A DNA stretch of 64,000 nucleotides from Sciurus carolinensis (Eukaryota; Chordata; Mammalia; Rodentia; Sciuridae). The notes below the pieces were generated by a model that worked only from the letters and a program-made list of their open reading frames with translations, was not told the origin of the DNA and ran no database searches. The DNA is taken from positions 91,636,143 to 91,700,142 of the forward strand of contig NC_062220.1 in NCBI RefSeq assembly GCF_902686445.1, read 5' to 3'. Position numbers and translations under genes: made by a program. Below are positions 10,452 through 21,821 of this stretch, piece by piece (within the stretch, counting starts at the first letter, position 1; each line of letters opens with the position of its first letter).

Positions 10452-13400
10452 ATGACCTGGAATATAAATCATATCTCAATAATAACACTGAACATTAATG
10501 GCCTAAACTCATCAATCAAAAGACATAGACTGACAGAATGGATTAAAAAGAAAGACCCAACAATATGCTGCCTGCAAGAGACTCATCTCATAGAAAAAGA
10601 CATCCACAGACTAAAGGTGAAAGGATGGGAAAAAACCTACCACGCACATGGACTCAGTAAAAAAGTGGGGGTTTCTATCCTTATTTCAGATAAAGTGAAC
10701 TTCAAGCCAAAGTTAGTCAGAAGGGATAAAGAAGGACATTTCATACTGCTTAAGGGAACCATAAATCAGGAAGATATAACACTAGTAAATATTTATGCCC
10801 CAAACAATGGTGCATCCATGTACATCAAACAAATCCTTCTCAATTTCAGGAATCACATAGACCACAACACAATAATTCTGGGTGACTTTAACACACCACT
10901 GTCACCACTGGATAGATCTTCCAAACAAAGACTCAAAAAAGAAATCATAGAACTCAATAACACAATCAATAACTTAGATTTAAAAGACATATACAGAATA
11001 TTCCATCCATCCACGAGTGAAACACTTTCTTCTCAGCACATGGAACCTGCTCAAAAATAGACCATATGTTATGCCACAAAGCAGCCCTTAGGAAATGCAA
11101 AAAAATAGAGAAACTACCTTGTGTTCTATCACATCATAATGGAATGAAATTAGAAATCAAGGAAAAATTACTCCAACACCTGGAGACTAAATAATATCCT
11201 ATTGAAAGAAGCATAAATAGCAGAAAACATCAGGGAGGAGATAAAAAAATTATTAGAGGTCAATGAGAATGATGATACAACACATCAAAATCTCTGGGAC
11301 ACTATGAAAGCAGTACTAAGAGGAAAATTCATTGCATGGAGCGCATTCAAGAAAAGGATAAAAAGTCCATAACTAAATGACCTAACATTACAGATCAAAG
11401 CCCTAGAAAAAGAAGAACAGAACAACAGCAAGAGTAGTAAAGACAGGAAATAATTAAAATCAGAGCTGAAATCAATGAAATTGAAACAAAAGAATTCAAA
11501 AAATTGGCAAAACAAAAAGTTGGTTCTTTGAAAAAGTAAACAAAATAGACAAATCCTTAGCCACACTAACAAAGAGGAGAGAGAAAACTCAAATTACTAA
11601 AATTCATGATGATAAATAAAACATCATGACACACACCACTGAGATACATAACATAATGAGAAGTTACTTTGAAAATCTATATTCCAACAAAATAGAAACT
11701 ACCGAAGACATTGACAAATTTCTAGAGACATATGCTCCTCCCAAACTGAACCAGGAGGACATACACAATTTAAACAGATCAATATCAAGCAATGAAATAG
11801 AAGAAGCCATTAAAAACATACCATCCAAGGAAAGCCCAGGACCAGACGGATTCTCAGCCGAGTTCTACAAGACCTTCAAAGAAGAACTCATTCCAATACT
11901 TCTCAAAGTATTCCAGGAAATAGAAAAGGAGGGTACCCTACCAAACTCATTCTATGAAGCTAATATCACCCTCATACCCAAACCAGGAAAAGACACATCA
12001 AGGAAAGAAAATTTTAGACCAATATTCTTGATGAATATAGATGCAATGATCCTTAACAAAATATTGGCAAAACGTACCCAAAAACATGTTAACACAATCG
12101 TGCACCACGATCAAGTGGGGTTCATCCCTTGAATGCAAGGATGGTTCAACATCCGTAAATCAATAAACGTAATCCATCATGTCAATAGACTTAAGGATAA
12201 GAATCATATGGTTATTTCAATCAACGCAGAAACAGCGTTTGACAAAATACAACACCCCTTCATGCTCAAACACTAGAAAAAATAGGGATAGTAGGAACAT
12301 ACCTCAGCATTATAAAGGCTATTTATGCTAAGCCCATGGCCAACATCATTCTTTTTTTTTTCTTTTTGTGCGGTACTGGGGATCGAACCCAGGGCCTCGT
12401 GCTTGCAAGGCTATCTCCCCAGCCCCAACATCATTCTTAATGGAGAAAAACTGAAACCATTTCCTTTAAAAATGGGAACAAGACAGGGATGTCCTCTTTC
12501 ACCACTTTATTCAACATTGTCCTCGAAACTCTAGCCAGAGCAATTAGGCAGACTAAAGAAATTAAAGGGATACGAATAGGAAAAGAGGAACGTAAGCTGT
12601 CACTATTTGCTGATGACATGATTCTATATTTAGAGGATCCAAAAACCTCCTCCAGAAAACTTCTAGACCTCATCAATAAATTCAGCAAAATAGCAGGCTA
12701 TAAAATCAACACGCATAAATCTAAAGCATTTTTATACATAAGTGATGAAACATCTGAAACGTAAAGGAGGAAAACAACTCCATTTGCAATAGTTTCAAAA
12801 AAATACTTGGGAATCAATCTAACCAAAGAGATGAAAGATATCTACAATGAAATCTACAAAACATTGAAGAAAGAAATTGACGAAGACCTTAGAAGATGGA
12901 AAGATCTCCCATGTTCTTGGATAGGCAGAATTAATATTATCAAAATGGCCATACTTCCAAAGGTACTATACAGATTTAACATAATTCCAATTAAAATCCC
13001 TATGACATTTCTCATAGAAACAGAAAAATCGATCATGAAATTCATCTGGAAGAACAAAAGACCCAGAATAGCCAAAGCAATCCTGGGCAGGAAAAGTGAT
13101 GCAGGAGGTATCACTACACCAGACCTTAAACTCTACTATAGGGCAATAGTAACAAAAATGGCATGGTACTGGCACCAAAATAGATAGGTAGTTCAATGGT
13201 ACAGGATAGGAGACACAAAGACATACCCACATAAGTACAGTAACCTCATACTAGACAAAGATGCCAAAAACTTACAATGGAGAAAAGTTAGCCTCTTCAA
13301 CAAATGGTGCTGGGAAAACTGGAAATTCATATGCAGTAAAATGAAATTATCTATCTCTCACCCTGTACAAATCTCAATTCGAAACAGATCAAGGATCTAG

Positions 13401-14115
13401 GAATTAGGCTCAAGATCTTTCACCAAATAGAAGAAAAAGTAGGCCTGAATCTCCATCACATTGTCTTAGGACCAGACTTCCTTAACAAGACCCCCATAGA
13501 GCAAGAAATAAAAGCAAGAATCAATAAATGGGATAGATTCAAACTAAAAAGTTTTTTCTCAGCACAGGAAACAATCAATAATGTGAAAAGAGAGACTACA
13601 GACTCTTCAGACAGAGACACACAAGTCAGACAAAGCGCCCATGTCCAAAGTTTATAAAGAACTTAAAAAACTTTACACCCAAAATACAAAGAACCCAATC
13701 AATAAATGGGCTAAGGAAATGGGCAGACACTTCACAGACGAAGATATACAGGTGATCAACAAATATATGAAAAAGTGCTCATCAATCCTAGTAATTGAGA
13801 ATGCAAATTAAAACCACCCTAAGATTTCATCTAACTCCAATTAGAATGGCTATTATCAAGAACACAAGCAACAGTAAGTGTTGGCATGGATGTGGGGAAA
13901 AAAGCACACTCATACATTGCTGGTGGAGTTGCAAATTGGTACAGCCACTCTGGAAAGCAGTATGGAGATTCCTCACAAAGCTTGGAATGGACCCACCATT
14001 TGACCCAGCTATCCCATTCCTCAGCTTATACCCAAAGGAATTAAAATCAGCATACTACAGTGATGCAGCCACATCAATGTTCATAGCAGCTCAATTCACA
14101 ACAGCTAGATTGTAG
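10452..14115 (+). pseudogene. L1 ORF2 (endonuclease-reverse transcriptase), broken
   Basis: It begins 57 nt after ORF1. The N-terminal endonuclease (10452-11060) keeps LNINGLNS, CCLQETHL, VNIYAPN and ILGDFNTPLS. The frame then breaks near 11060, and the segment to about 11625 is decayed. The reverse transcriptase resumes at 11626 ([23 protein letters not shown]) with a TGA at 12130. It is split by an ID insertion at 12354-12424 and contains the catalytic FADD box at 12606-12617. The C-terminal domain is seen at 12807-13187 and 13795-14115. A TAG at 14113-14115 replaces the tryptophan of the usual RLWNQP motif. Stops, frameshifts and the insertion rule out activity. Confidence 0.92.
12354..12424 (-). 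repeat. ID SINE nested in L1 ORF2, internally deleted
   Basis: A T run followed by ggtactggggatcgaaccca and gtgcttgcaagg, then directly ctatctccccagccc. The usual stretch carrying caagcactctacc...actgag is missing, so the A-box region is deleted. It is flanked by a 14-bp direct repeat, CCAACATCATTCTT, at 12340-12353 and 12425-12438. It inserted in minus orientation between the RT motifs, so it is younger than the host L1. Confidence 0.92.
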
Positions 14116-14429
14116 AACCAACCTAGAAGCCCTTCAATTGACGTATGGATACAGAAACTGTGGTATATATACAAAGGGAATATTACTCAGTCATAAAGAA
14201 GACTAAAATTATGGCATTTGCTGGTAAATGGATGAAGTTGGAAATATGCTAAGTGAAATAGGCCAAGTCCAAAAAACCAAAGGCCGAATATTTTCTCTGA
14301 TAAGTGCATGACAATATGTAATGAGGGGGGTGATGGGGGAAGAGAAGAATGAAGGAACTTTGGATGGTGTAGAGGAAAAAGTGGTGGGAGGGGGTGGGTA
14401 TGGAAAAACAGGAGAATGAAACAGACAGT

Positions 14430-14495
14430 ATTACCCTATATATATATCTATATATATCTCTCTCTCTATATATATAGATATATATATGATTACAT
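14430..14495. repeat. TA/TC simple repeat in L1 3' UTR
   Basis: An alternating TATATATC, CTCTCTCT and TATATAGATATATATA tract with self-complementary halves. It lies inside the 3' UTR of the full-length L1, just after its G-rich tract. Confidence 0.85.
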
Positions 14496-14604
14496 GAATG
14501 GTGTGAATCTATTTTGTGTGCAACCAGAGAAAGGAAAAGTTGTACCCCATTTGTGTACAGTGAATCAAAATGTGTATGTAAAAATAAAAATATTTTAATT
14601 AAAA

Positions 14605-14618
14605 AAATCTGTGTTCTG
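14605..14618 (+). repeat. Right target-site duplication of full-length L1
   Basis: AAATCTGTGTTCTG, identical to 8223-8236. It places the L1 end in the A run at 14601-14604. Confidence 0.93.
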
Positions 14619-15295
14619 AATATTAAATTATGGGACATGCTCAACACAGTGCATTGCACATACTATATATGTTTATTTATTTAGTGTTTGGCTCAACAAC
14701 AAAAAAATGGCCTCGATGGATATGGTCCCTAAGTCTCTGATGTGCATGATTTAAAAAGAAATTTTTTTTCAGTAGTCTGCTCTGAGGTGGCTTGATTATC
14801 TTTGCATTTAGCTGGTGGCTGTGCTTGTGTTGGTTCCTCTAGGGTGGGCTAATTCACATGCCCACCCTAGAGTGAAGGAGATTACCTGACAACATTTCTG
14901 TCATCATCCAACAGGCTTCTCCAGGATCACTCACAAAGAAGTGGTTACAGTTTTCCTAGTGGGCAAACCTCAATGTATAAGCACCTAAGAAGGTTTGTCT
15001 ACATTTTGTTTGCCAATGTCTTATTGGTCCCAAGGAAGTCATTAAGGACAAATTCAGAATTAAGAGATGGATATGCAAAACTTGAAGCAAACAAGGATAA
15101 AAACTGTTACCATTTTTCTAACTACCATACACCTTTAGAGGAATTCTGGCACCAATTACTGAGCTTTTTGTGCTACAAATGTGAAATAACATTAGGTTTC
15201 CCAACATATCGCACTGTTGTCACTGAAATAGGCCAAATCTATCTGTGCTTTCAAAGACTTTTCTGGTTGCAGGCATTTTCTTATCCTCAATCCCG
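14619..15295. other. Intergenic, no recognised feature
   Basis: AT-rich unique sequence. An open frame on the plus strand (14973 onward) is composition-driven at its end, where it runs into a SINE, and shows no domain that I recognise. Confidence 0.45.
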
Positions 15296-15299
15296 TAAT

Positions 15300-15428
15300 T
15301 TTTTTTTTTTTTTTTTTTTTTTAAGATGTGGTCTCAAGTTTCACAGCCTGGCCTTCAACTATCAGTTCTCCTGCTGTCTTGGCTTCCTAAATAGTTGGGA
15401 TTACAAATGTGTGCCACTGTGCCTGGTA
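15300..15428 (-). repeat. B1-like SINE, minus
   Basis: A T run of about 22, then a B1 segment: gtggtctcaagtttcacagc, ttctcctgctgtcttggctt, ttgggattacaaatgtgtgc, cactgtgcctgg. Confidence 0.8.
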
Positions 15429-15591
15429 AGAAATAGGTCTTATACTGGGAATATGGATTGGTGTTGGAAAACAGAAAACTTTAAAGCCTATACTAGAAGC
15501 CACTGAAAAAAGCAAACCACAAAAATTTAAGGTAGGTGAACTAAGTGGAATTTGAAAGTAAAGATGAAAAAAGTAAAAAAAAAATTGGCTT

Positions 15592-15695
15592 TATGGGGGT
15601 TGGGGTTGTAGCTCATTGGTAGAGCACTTGCCTCTTTCACGTGAGGTACTGGGTTCAATTCTCAGCTCCACACAAATAAAAATAATAATAAAGGA
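15592..15695 (+). repeat. Tailed ID SINE, plus
   Basis: The ID head gggttggggttgtagctcat, gagcacttgcctc, actgggttcaattctcagct, and an (AATAAT)n tail. The head differs from the plain ID and resembles the tailed variant. Confidence 0.8.
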
Positions 15696-16386
15696 ATTCT
15701 GTCCACTCACAGCTAAAAAATTTTTTTAATTGGTATTGCGAAATTGAATATTTCATATACCCTATATAACAGGAAATCCACTTCGAGGTGATTACTAAAA
15801 AGAATAATTTACACAAGTGTATCAGGGGACAGGTACAAATTACTCATAACAGTACTTGTTCACTTACGAAAAAAGTCACGAAAACCTGGAAACTGTTCAA
15901 AATTCCACGATTGACGACCTTGGTCTTGAAGCCCATTTTCCTCTTCAAAGTTAATATGCAGTGGGCCAGCACCACCCCCGCCCGAAGGGGCACACGCAGG
16001 CCACGACTGCCCAAACCATGCACAAGACCTCGTGTGTGTCCCGTCGGAATAACCAGAACTGACCACCTGCCAGGGCTGCGAACCTTGGAAGCACCACGCC
16101 CCGCCCCACACGGCTCTCTGCGCGGGCTCCGCCCACTGGAGCTGAGAGGGCGTGCCCGGGCGCGGGAGGCGTGGCCAGGGTGCGGGAGGCGGGGCCTGTG
16201 CCCGGAGTCCCGGCTGGCGGCGCGGCTTTTCCAGTGTTTGGGTCCGAGAAGCTGCTGCCAGCAAAGGGAGGAGAACTGCGCTCATTCTTTCTGCTAAAGT
16301 CTGGGAGGCAGTGCTAACGAGCTCCGGATTCCAGTCGCGGCACACCCAGAAACCGTTCCCCGCCTTCCAGGCCTCAGCTTCTCTGG

Positions 16387-16410
16387 ACTACAGCCCCCAG
16401 TAGGCTGCGC
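16387..16410 (+). promoter_or_regulatory. ZNF143/Staf-like site in BBS9 promoter
   Basis: ACTACAGCCCCCAGTAGGCT, followed by GCGC, fits the ACTACAA..CCCAG..GC class of promoter motif bound by ZNF143. It is near the expected start site. Motif evidence only. Confidence 0.5.
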
Positions 16411-16448
16411 GGCGCAGCGTGTGACTTGCGCAGTAGCGTCCGCTGTAA

Positions 16449-16462
16449 AGTGCTATGACAAC
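16449..16462 (+). promoter_or_regulatory. RFX X-box-like site in BBS9 promoter
   Basis: AGTGCTATGACAAC fits the RFX X-box pattern RYYNYYATRRNRAC with one mismatch, at position 2. BBS and other ciliary genes are classic RFX targets (DAF-19 in worms), so the location immediately upstream of the likely BBS9 first exon is meaningful. Binding is inferred. Confidence 0.5.
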
Positions 16463-16908
16463 AGGGCGAGGATGGCACGGAGTTAGGCTGGAGTGGGGAG
16501 GTGTCCCTTCCGCCGGCCAGCGGCTCTCTGCTACATCGCACCTCCGCCTCCTGCATCCATTTCCTCCTCTGTGTGAGCAGCGGGACTCGCAGTTGTTCTC
16601 ACCTGCCTGGTTTCCCCCAAGGGATAGGTGTTTCCCCTGATTTGGGGGGCGACCGGGTGCAGGGGAGCTTCTTAGGGGAACCTCTCTAACTCTCTGAAGC
16701 TGGTGATGCTGCCTCGCAGGGCACTCTCTTATCCTGAAACGTACAAGTTCGAGCAGGAGAACAAGAGGGAGTAGTAAAATTAAGGGCTGCTCTTCTCTGT
16801 ACCCTCATTGTTGCTTGTGCTTCATCACTGGGTCCTCGTGAAGGCGTTCTTAGAGGGAAGTTTGCGGATAGAGGGATTGAAGGAGGGCGAGAGTCCACTT
16901 GGCATCAG
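16463..16908 (+). other. BBS9: BBS9 probable noncoding exon 1 (5' UTR)
   Basis: This stretch lies in and just past the CpG island and ends at a near-ideal splice donor: ATCAG followed by GTAAGAAA at 16909. Exon 2 starts only 11 nt before the start codon, so at least one upstream noncoding exon is required, and this is the best candidate. The 5' boundary is unknown; I placed it after the X-box-like site for convenience. Alternative first exons cannot be excluded. Confidence 0.55.
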
Positions 16909-17650
16909 GTAAGAAATATGTCTGGCATTAAACTTGTGCACGATTGCCTTTTCCATGTTTTATTTTGTCGCTAAGACATCTCGTTACGCCATGTAATGGT
17001 TTTAGGAATGTAAGGTGTAGTTAAAGGTGTAATGTAAGGATGTAGTTAAAGAAGCAAACAAGAAGCAAAAGTGAGTGAGATCCTGTGAACATCTTTGAGA
17101 AAAAAGTGTTTTTTTTTTTTTAAAGGATGCCATTGAAGGAGTCACGTGGTGCATGAGCATCCTCCTGTGACATTTCAACAGGTCCTGTGAGCAAAGCGTT
17201 AAAACAGTTCTCAGCCTGTGACTAAAGGGGGATGCATGTACTAATACCTCCTAATACTTCTTGCAATAGGATTACTGTTTCTCCTTCTCTCTTTACTTTG
17301 CAGACCACAGCAGTTTAGATGAACTAAGCTGATTTTATCAGCACCTCTTCCCAATCGAGCTCAGCAACCGACTTCCAGTTTCCTGGAGAAATTTATAGAT
17401 TTTTTTTTTTTTTTTTTTGTATCTTAGTGTTATTTTAACTAGGAAATCGTTTCTCACACATACACACATCTTACGTGTGCACACACATAACACAATTTGG
17501 AAGATACTGGAGGGGGAACTGTGGGTTATTTCTTTTTTTTAAAGATAACCTGTGATTTATTTTGTAAACTTACATCAAGGTGAGGAGCATGGATATGAGC
17601 TGCTCACATGGTGGTGGGGAAGGAGGGAGAGAAACAGAGACACACACAGA
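16909..17650 (+). other. BBS9: BBS9 intron 1, proximal part
   Basis: Unique AT-rich sequence after the presumed donor, with T runs at 17108-17121 and 17400-17418 and a CA-rich stretch near 17455-17495. No exon or repeat family was recognised. Confidence 0.5.
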
Positions 17651-17654
17651 ACTA

Positions 17655-18500
17655 TGACTTTTTTTTTGGTGGGGGGTCCCTGGGATTGAACCAACGGGAA
17701 CTTGATCACTAAACCCATCCCTATTTTGTAGTTTATTTAGAGATAGGATCTCACTGAGTTGTTTCGTGCCTCGCTCTTGCTGATGCTGGCTTTGAACTAG
17801 CTATCCTGCCTCAGCCTCCCGCTTTGCTGGGGTTACAGTCGTGTGCCATGGTGCCTGACTACTTTTTCTTACTTAAAAAATTTTTTTTTCATTGTAGAGA
17901 GACACAATACCTTTCTTTTTTCTTTATTTTTATGTGGTGCTGAGGATCAAACCCAGTGCCTCACACATACTAGGCAAGCACTCTACCACTGAGTTAACTG
18001 CAGCCCTAAAACTATGAGTCTTAACTAAAGTGTGCCAACATTTTCAGAGAGAGATATTGGCTAACTTATTAGCAATATGTAAAGAGAATAATTGATAAGA
18101 TTTATTTTTTTTAATGGCTGGATTAATTTTTTTAAGCCATACTGGGAGTTGAACTTGGGGTGCTTTACCACTGAGTTAGATCCTTAGGTTTCCTCTTTTT
18201 AAAATTTTGACAGGATCTCATGAGTTGCTGAGTGAACCTGTGATCCTCCTGCCTGAGCTTTCCAAGTATTTGAGATTACAGGCATGTGCCACCTTTTCTG
18301 GTTAATTTAGAAGAATTAAAAATAAGAGACTTTATTTTGAAAATAACCTCAACTTCTTTGTGAGAGTTTGAGGAATGTGTTACACAATTTGTATAATTGT
18401 GCTCCTAAATTACAATTTAGGCTTAAATTTATGCTACAACTTCTTGATGGATATACTCAAATTGCTGGGATTACAGGTGTGTATAACCACACCTGACCCA
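17655..18500 (-). repeat. SINE cluster, minus: two B1-ID, one tailed ID, B1 scrap
   Basis: B1-ID at 17660-17870, tailed ID derivative at 17880-18006 (cattgtagagagacacaata through gctaggcaagcactctacc), a diverged B1-ID at 18125-18305, and a B1 fragment (ttgctgggattacaggtgtg) at 18462-18500. Confidence 0.8.
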
Positions 18501-18757
18501 GTATTGACTTTTTATTTTATTCTTGAACTTTAGGAGTCTTGTTGAGGAAGTCATTTCCTGTGCTGACATGCTGGAGTGTTGGGCCTCATTTTCTTCTAGC
18601 AATTGCAGTTTCTGCTCTAATTCCTAAGTCTTTGATTTACTTTTAGTTGACTTTAGTGCAGGGTGAGAGATCGGGTTCAAATTTTGTTCTTCTACATGTG
18701 GACTTCCAGATTTCCCAGCACCATTTGTTAAAAAGGCTAGCTTTTCTCCAACTAATT
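18500..18757 (-). mobile_element. Old L1 ORF2 fragment, minus
   Basis: It aligns by eye with the L1 copies elsewhere in the window through ggagtcttgttgaggaagtc, gcagggtgagagat, cttccagatttcccagcacc and atttgttaaaaaggcta. More diverged than the 26.3-27.7 kb copy; both ends are truncated. Confidence 0.8.
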
Positions 18758-18844
18758 TTTATAGGTGTTCCATTAATGGGACAATGGGATGTATAGTGGG
18801 TTAAGGGAGATTCTGTCTCAGAATAGAGTAAGTATTTTAAAAAG

Positions 18845-19345
18845 GACTGCAGAGTCAGGCTTGGTCCATGTATATAATCCCAGCATTGGGCTCTGTCTCA
18901 AAATAAAAGGTGGTGGAGATGTAGCTCAGTGGTACAGCATCCCTGCATTCATTACCTAGTACAAAAAAAAAAAAAAAGGAAAAAAAGAAAAAAGTCTGTG
19001 GAGTTAGTTAACTGCTACAGTGCTGACCTTGCTTGTATGAGGCCCAGCAGTCAATATCCCTAGTGTTGAAACACTATAAAACACAATGTTCCTCCCATAC
19101 CCTGCCAAAGATTACTGTTGGGGGCTATTGATATACCTCAGTGGTAGAACTGTTTCTCATGCACAAGTCCCTGGGTTAAGTACTCTACAGCACACAGAAA
19201 GATTGCTATTAGCCTTTGAGTGTTTCATTTAAATTCTCGAAATATAAAAATATAAAAAGAGCTGGGATGTGACTTAGTGGTCAAGTGCCCCTGGGTTCAG
19301 TCCCTGGTACCAAAAAAAAAAACAAAACAAACAAACAAAAAAATC
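18845..19345 (+). repeat. Run of plus-strand ID/B1-ID SINEs
   Basis: Four ID-like units follow one another: near 18905-18975, 18995-19070 (diverged), 19115-19200 and 19258-19345, the last ending ccctggtacc and then an (AAAC)n tail. Short B1 remains precede the first. Confidence 0.75.
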
Positions 19346-19527
19346 AATGTGGAACTTGAAATTGTTATTTGTACTTTTGTTTTTCTCATAACATATTACC
19401 ACTACCACCACCCCCATTATTACTGCTGTTACTTCTGCTACATTACTGTTGGCATTTATCTGATATTTATTGAGTGCTTGTTATGGATTGGGCCTTGGCT
19501 AAAAAAATACATGTGTTAGGCTATTTC
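19346..19527. other. Intron 1 with simple repeat
   Basis: A short (CCA/TTA)-like region at 19395-19440, then a stretch resembling an old L2 end (tatttattgagtgcttgtta). No exon. Confidence 0.4.
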
Positions 19528-20418
19528 ATTTCTTTTTTTCCCCCCTTTTTTAAGGTGCTGGGGATTGAATGCAGGAGTGCTATACCTCAGAGCTAAATCC
19601 CCAGTTCTTTTTACTTTATTTTTGAGATTGAGTCTCACTAAGTTGCTGAGGCTGACCTGGAACTTGCTGTTCTTCTGCCTTAACCTCTTGAGGTGCTAGG
19701 ATAGCAGGGGTTTGTCATCATGTCTGGCTTCATTTGATTTGATTTCACTTTATTTTTTGTGTACTGGGTATTAAACCCAGGGATATTTTCACTGAACCAT
19801 AGCCCTAACCCTTTTTATTTTTTAATTTGAAAGAGTCTCATTAAGTTGCCAGGGCAGGATTGCAAGATCTTGAACTTCCAATGCTCCTGCTTTAACCTCC
19901 CAATTTGCTGGGATTACAGGTGTGTGCCTCCCTTCCTGGCGAGGCTATTTTATTCTCCCACTACCCAAACAGATTGGAGACTAGAGGATGATGGACTTGC
20001 CTTGAAATTATATAGCTGAAATATGGGATGAAGAAGTAAATGCAGGTCTGACTTCAGTTCCTGTGTCTTTTTTTAAAAATTTTTGTTTTTAGTTGTAGAT
20101 GGACACAACACCTTGATTTTTATTTATTTATGTGCTGCTGAGGATTGAACCTAGTGCCTCACACATGCGAGGAAAGCACTGTACCACTGAGTTACAACCC
20201 CAGTCCCAGTTCCTGTGTCTTTTGAATCTTCTTTTTCTTCTTTTATTTTTTGGTACCAGGGATTGAACCCAGGGACACTTAACCAATGAACTACATCCCT
20301 AGCTAAGTTGCTTAGAGCCTTGCTAAGTCGTTGAGGCAGGCCTTGAACTTGGGATCCTCCTGCCTTAACCTCCCAAGTAGCTGGGATTATAGGTGTGTGC
20401 CATCACTCCCAGCTTTCA
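19528..20418 (-). repeat. SINE cluster, minus: three B1-ID and one tailed ID
   Basis: B1-ID at 19545-19730, B1-ID at 19745-19942, tailed ID at 20075-20208 (tagttgtagatggacacaac through accccagtccc), and B1-ID at 20250-20415. They were inserted nearly head to tail. Confidence 0.85.
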
Positions 20419-20975
20419 AGTCTTCTTGAAGACCCCAACACTGGGTCCTTGAAATATTTTCTTTGAAAAGCAATATTTTTCTAACTTTACATGCATTTGT
20501 CATCTGTGCTGGAGTGGAAAATCTGATTCCTACTTTTTGAAATACGATGTGACACTAGCATAACCTGGAGAAAGCAAAGTTCAAAATTGAATAATAGCTT
20601 CAGAGTCTTGGCCTCCTAATTCCAGAATCTGCTTTCAGACCCACATATTCCTCCCACAATGTAATTTTGGGTTATTATTGCCACTGCCATTTTTCTATTC
20701 TCCTTCTATATTGTGGGACTATGTCAATGAGATATTAAAATTATCCATCTCTTAAATGTAACCTAAATTTAAGTGAACTTGGTGTAGAAAGTAACATGTG
20801 GATAAATAAATAAATAGTAAAAACTGAGTGGAAAATGTCACGGGATATGTGTTGAAGAGACTTTCTAGAGTTTAGGGGATAAAGTATCTCCCATTTATTT
20901 TTATAAGAACTTAGAAGCTAATCTTTCGTGCCTATTTATAGGTCTGTACCTGTTAACTTCAAATTATTATTTTCT
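20419..20975. other. BBS9: BBS9 intron 1, unique part
   Basis: AT-rich with no recognised gene, repeat family or exon. Confidence 0.45.
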
Positions 20976-21076
20976 AATAATTCTTTTTTTTTTTTTTTGT
21001 GGTGCTGGGGTTTGAACCTAAGGTCTTATGCATGCGAAGCAATCACTCTTCAGAGCTGTATATCTCCAACCCCCCA
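20976..21076 (-). repeat. ID SINE, minus, diverged
   Basis: A T run, then gtggtgctggggtttgaacc, cttatgcatgcgaagcaatc and a decayed cagagctgtatatctccaac end. Confidence 0.75.
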
Positions 21077-21644
21077 AAAGCGAAAGTTTTTACTCTTTAA
21101 TCATAACCCTTCTTGCCTCCTCTACTGGCTGGCCAGAAGCAACTACTAATACTTTGTTTTATGAATTTGCTTATTCTGGGTATTTCATATAACTGGAATC
21201 ATATAATAAGTGGTCTTTTAGTGACTGACTTCTTTTAATTAGCATATTGCTTTGTTTTGTTGTTACTAGCGATTGAATGCAGGATCGCTTTGCCCTGAGC
21301 TACATCCCCAATCCTTTTTAAAATTTTTTATTTTGAGACAGGGTCTCCTTCAGTTGCTGAGGCTGGATTGAAACATGTGATCCTTCTGCCTCAGTCTTCT
21401 GAGTCACTGGGATGACAGTGCACCAACATGCCCAGCTAGCATAACATTTTTAGGGTTCATTCGTGTTGTGGCATACGTTAGTAGTTCATTCTTTGTTTAT
21501 GATCAAATGATATTCAATTATATGGATATGCCACCTCTTTTTTATATATTCATCGGTTGGTGGACATTTGGGTGTTTCCACCTTTTGGTTATTATGAATA
21601 ATGCTACTATAAGCATTCACGTGTAAATTTAATACCTTTATTTT

Positions 21645-21740
21645 ATTTATTTTATTTATTTACGTGGTGTTGAGGATCAAACCCAGTGCCCAGTGCATTC
21701 GAGGCAAGTGCTCTACCACTGAGCCATAAGCCCAGCCCTT
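21645..21740 (-). repeat. Tailed ID-derived SINE nested in old L1
   Basis: tttatttacgtggtgttgag, gatcaaacccagtgccc, ggcaagtgctctaccactga and gccataagcccagccc. It divides the old L1 after 'cacgtgtaaattt', which recurs as 'tgtgtaaattt' after it, consistent with a target duplication. Confidence 0.8.
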
Positions 21741-21821
21741 GTGTAAATTTTTGTATGGACATGTTTTCATTTTTCTTTAATACATACCTTGGAGTGAAAT
21801 TGCTGATCATATCATGTCTTA

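Larger units (their letters stand above)
8237..14604 (+). mobile_element. Full-length L1 LINE retrotransposon, inactivated
   Basis: A 6.37-kb L1 bounded by perfect 14-bp direct repeats. In order: a 5' UTR rich in CCTCCAGGACC-like units (8237-9381), a broken ORF1, a short spacer, a broken ORF2, a 3' UTR with a G-rich polypurine tract (about 14320-14400) and a TA/TC simple repeat, and an A-rich end. L1 copies itself by target-primed reverse transcription using the ORF2 endonuclease and reverse transcriptase. This copy has stop codons and frameshifts in both frames and a nested ID element, so it cannot encode working proteins, although its relatively long open stretches imply moderate age. It lies between RP9 and BBS9 in the plus orientation. 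Confidence 0.95.
15960..16700. promoter_or_regulatory. BBS9: CpG island / BBS9 promoter region
   Basis: A GC- and CpG-rich block carrying GC-box-like sequence (ggaggcggggcct, 16185-16197), a ZNF143-like site (16387-16410), an NRF1-like half (TTGCGCAGTAGCG) and an RFX X-box-like site (16449-16462). There is no obvious TATA box, as expected for a housekeeping or ciliary gene promoter. It lies about 14.5 kb from the RP9 CpG island, so the two genes are divergent without sharing one short bidirectional promoter. Start-site positions are inferred. Confidence 0.8.

Noticed and set aside
14320..14400. G-quadruplex in the L1 3' UTR
   Set aside because: Runs of G are present, but four well-spaced G-tracts within one short window are not clear, so only the polypurine tract is noted.
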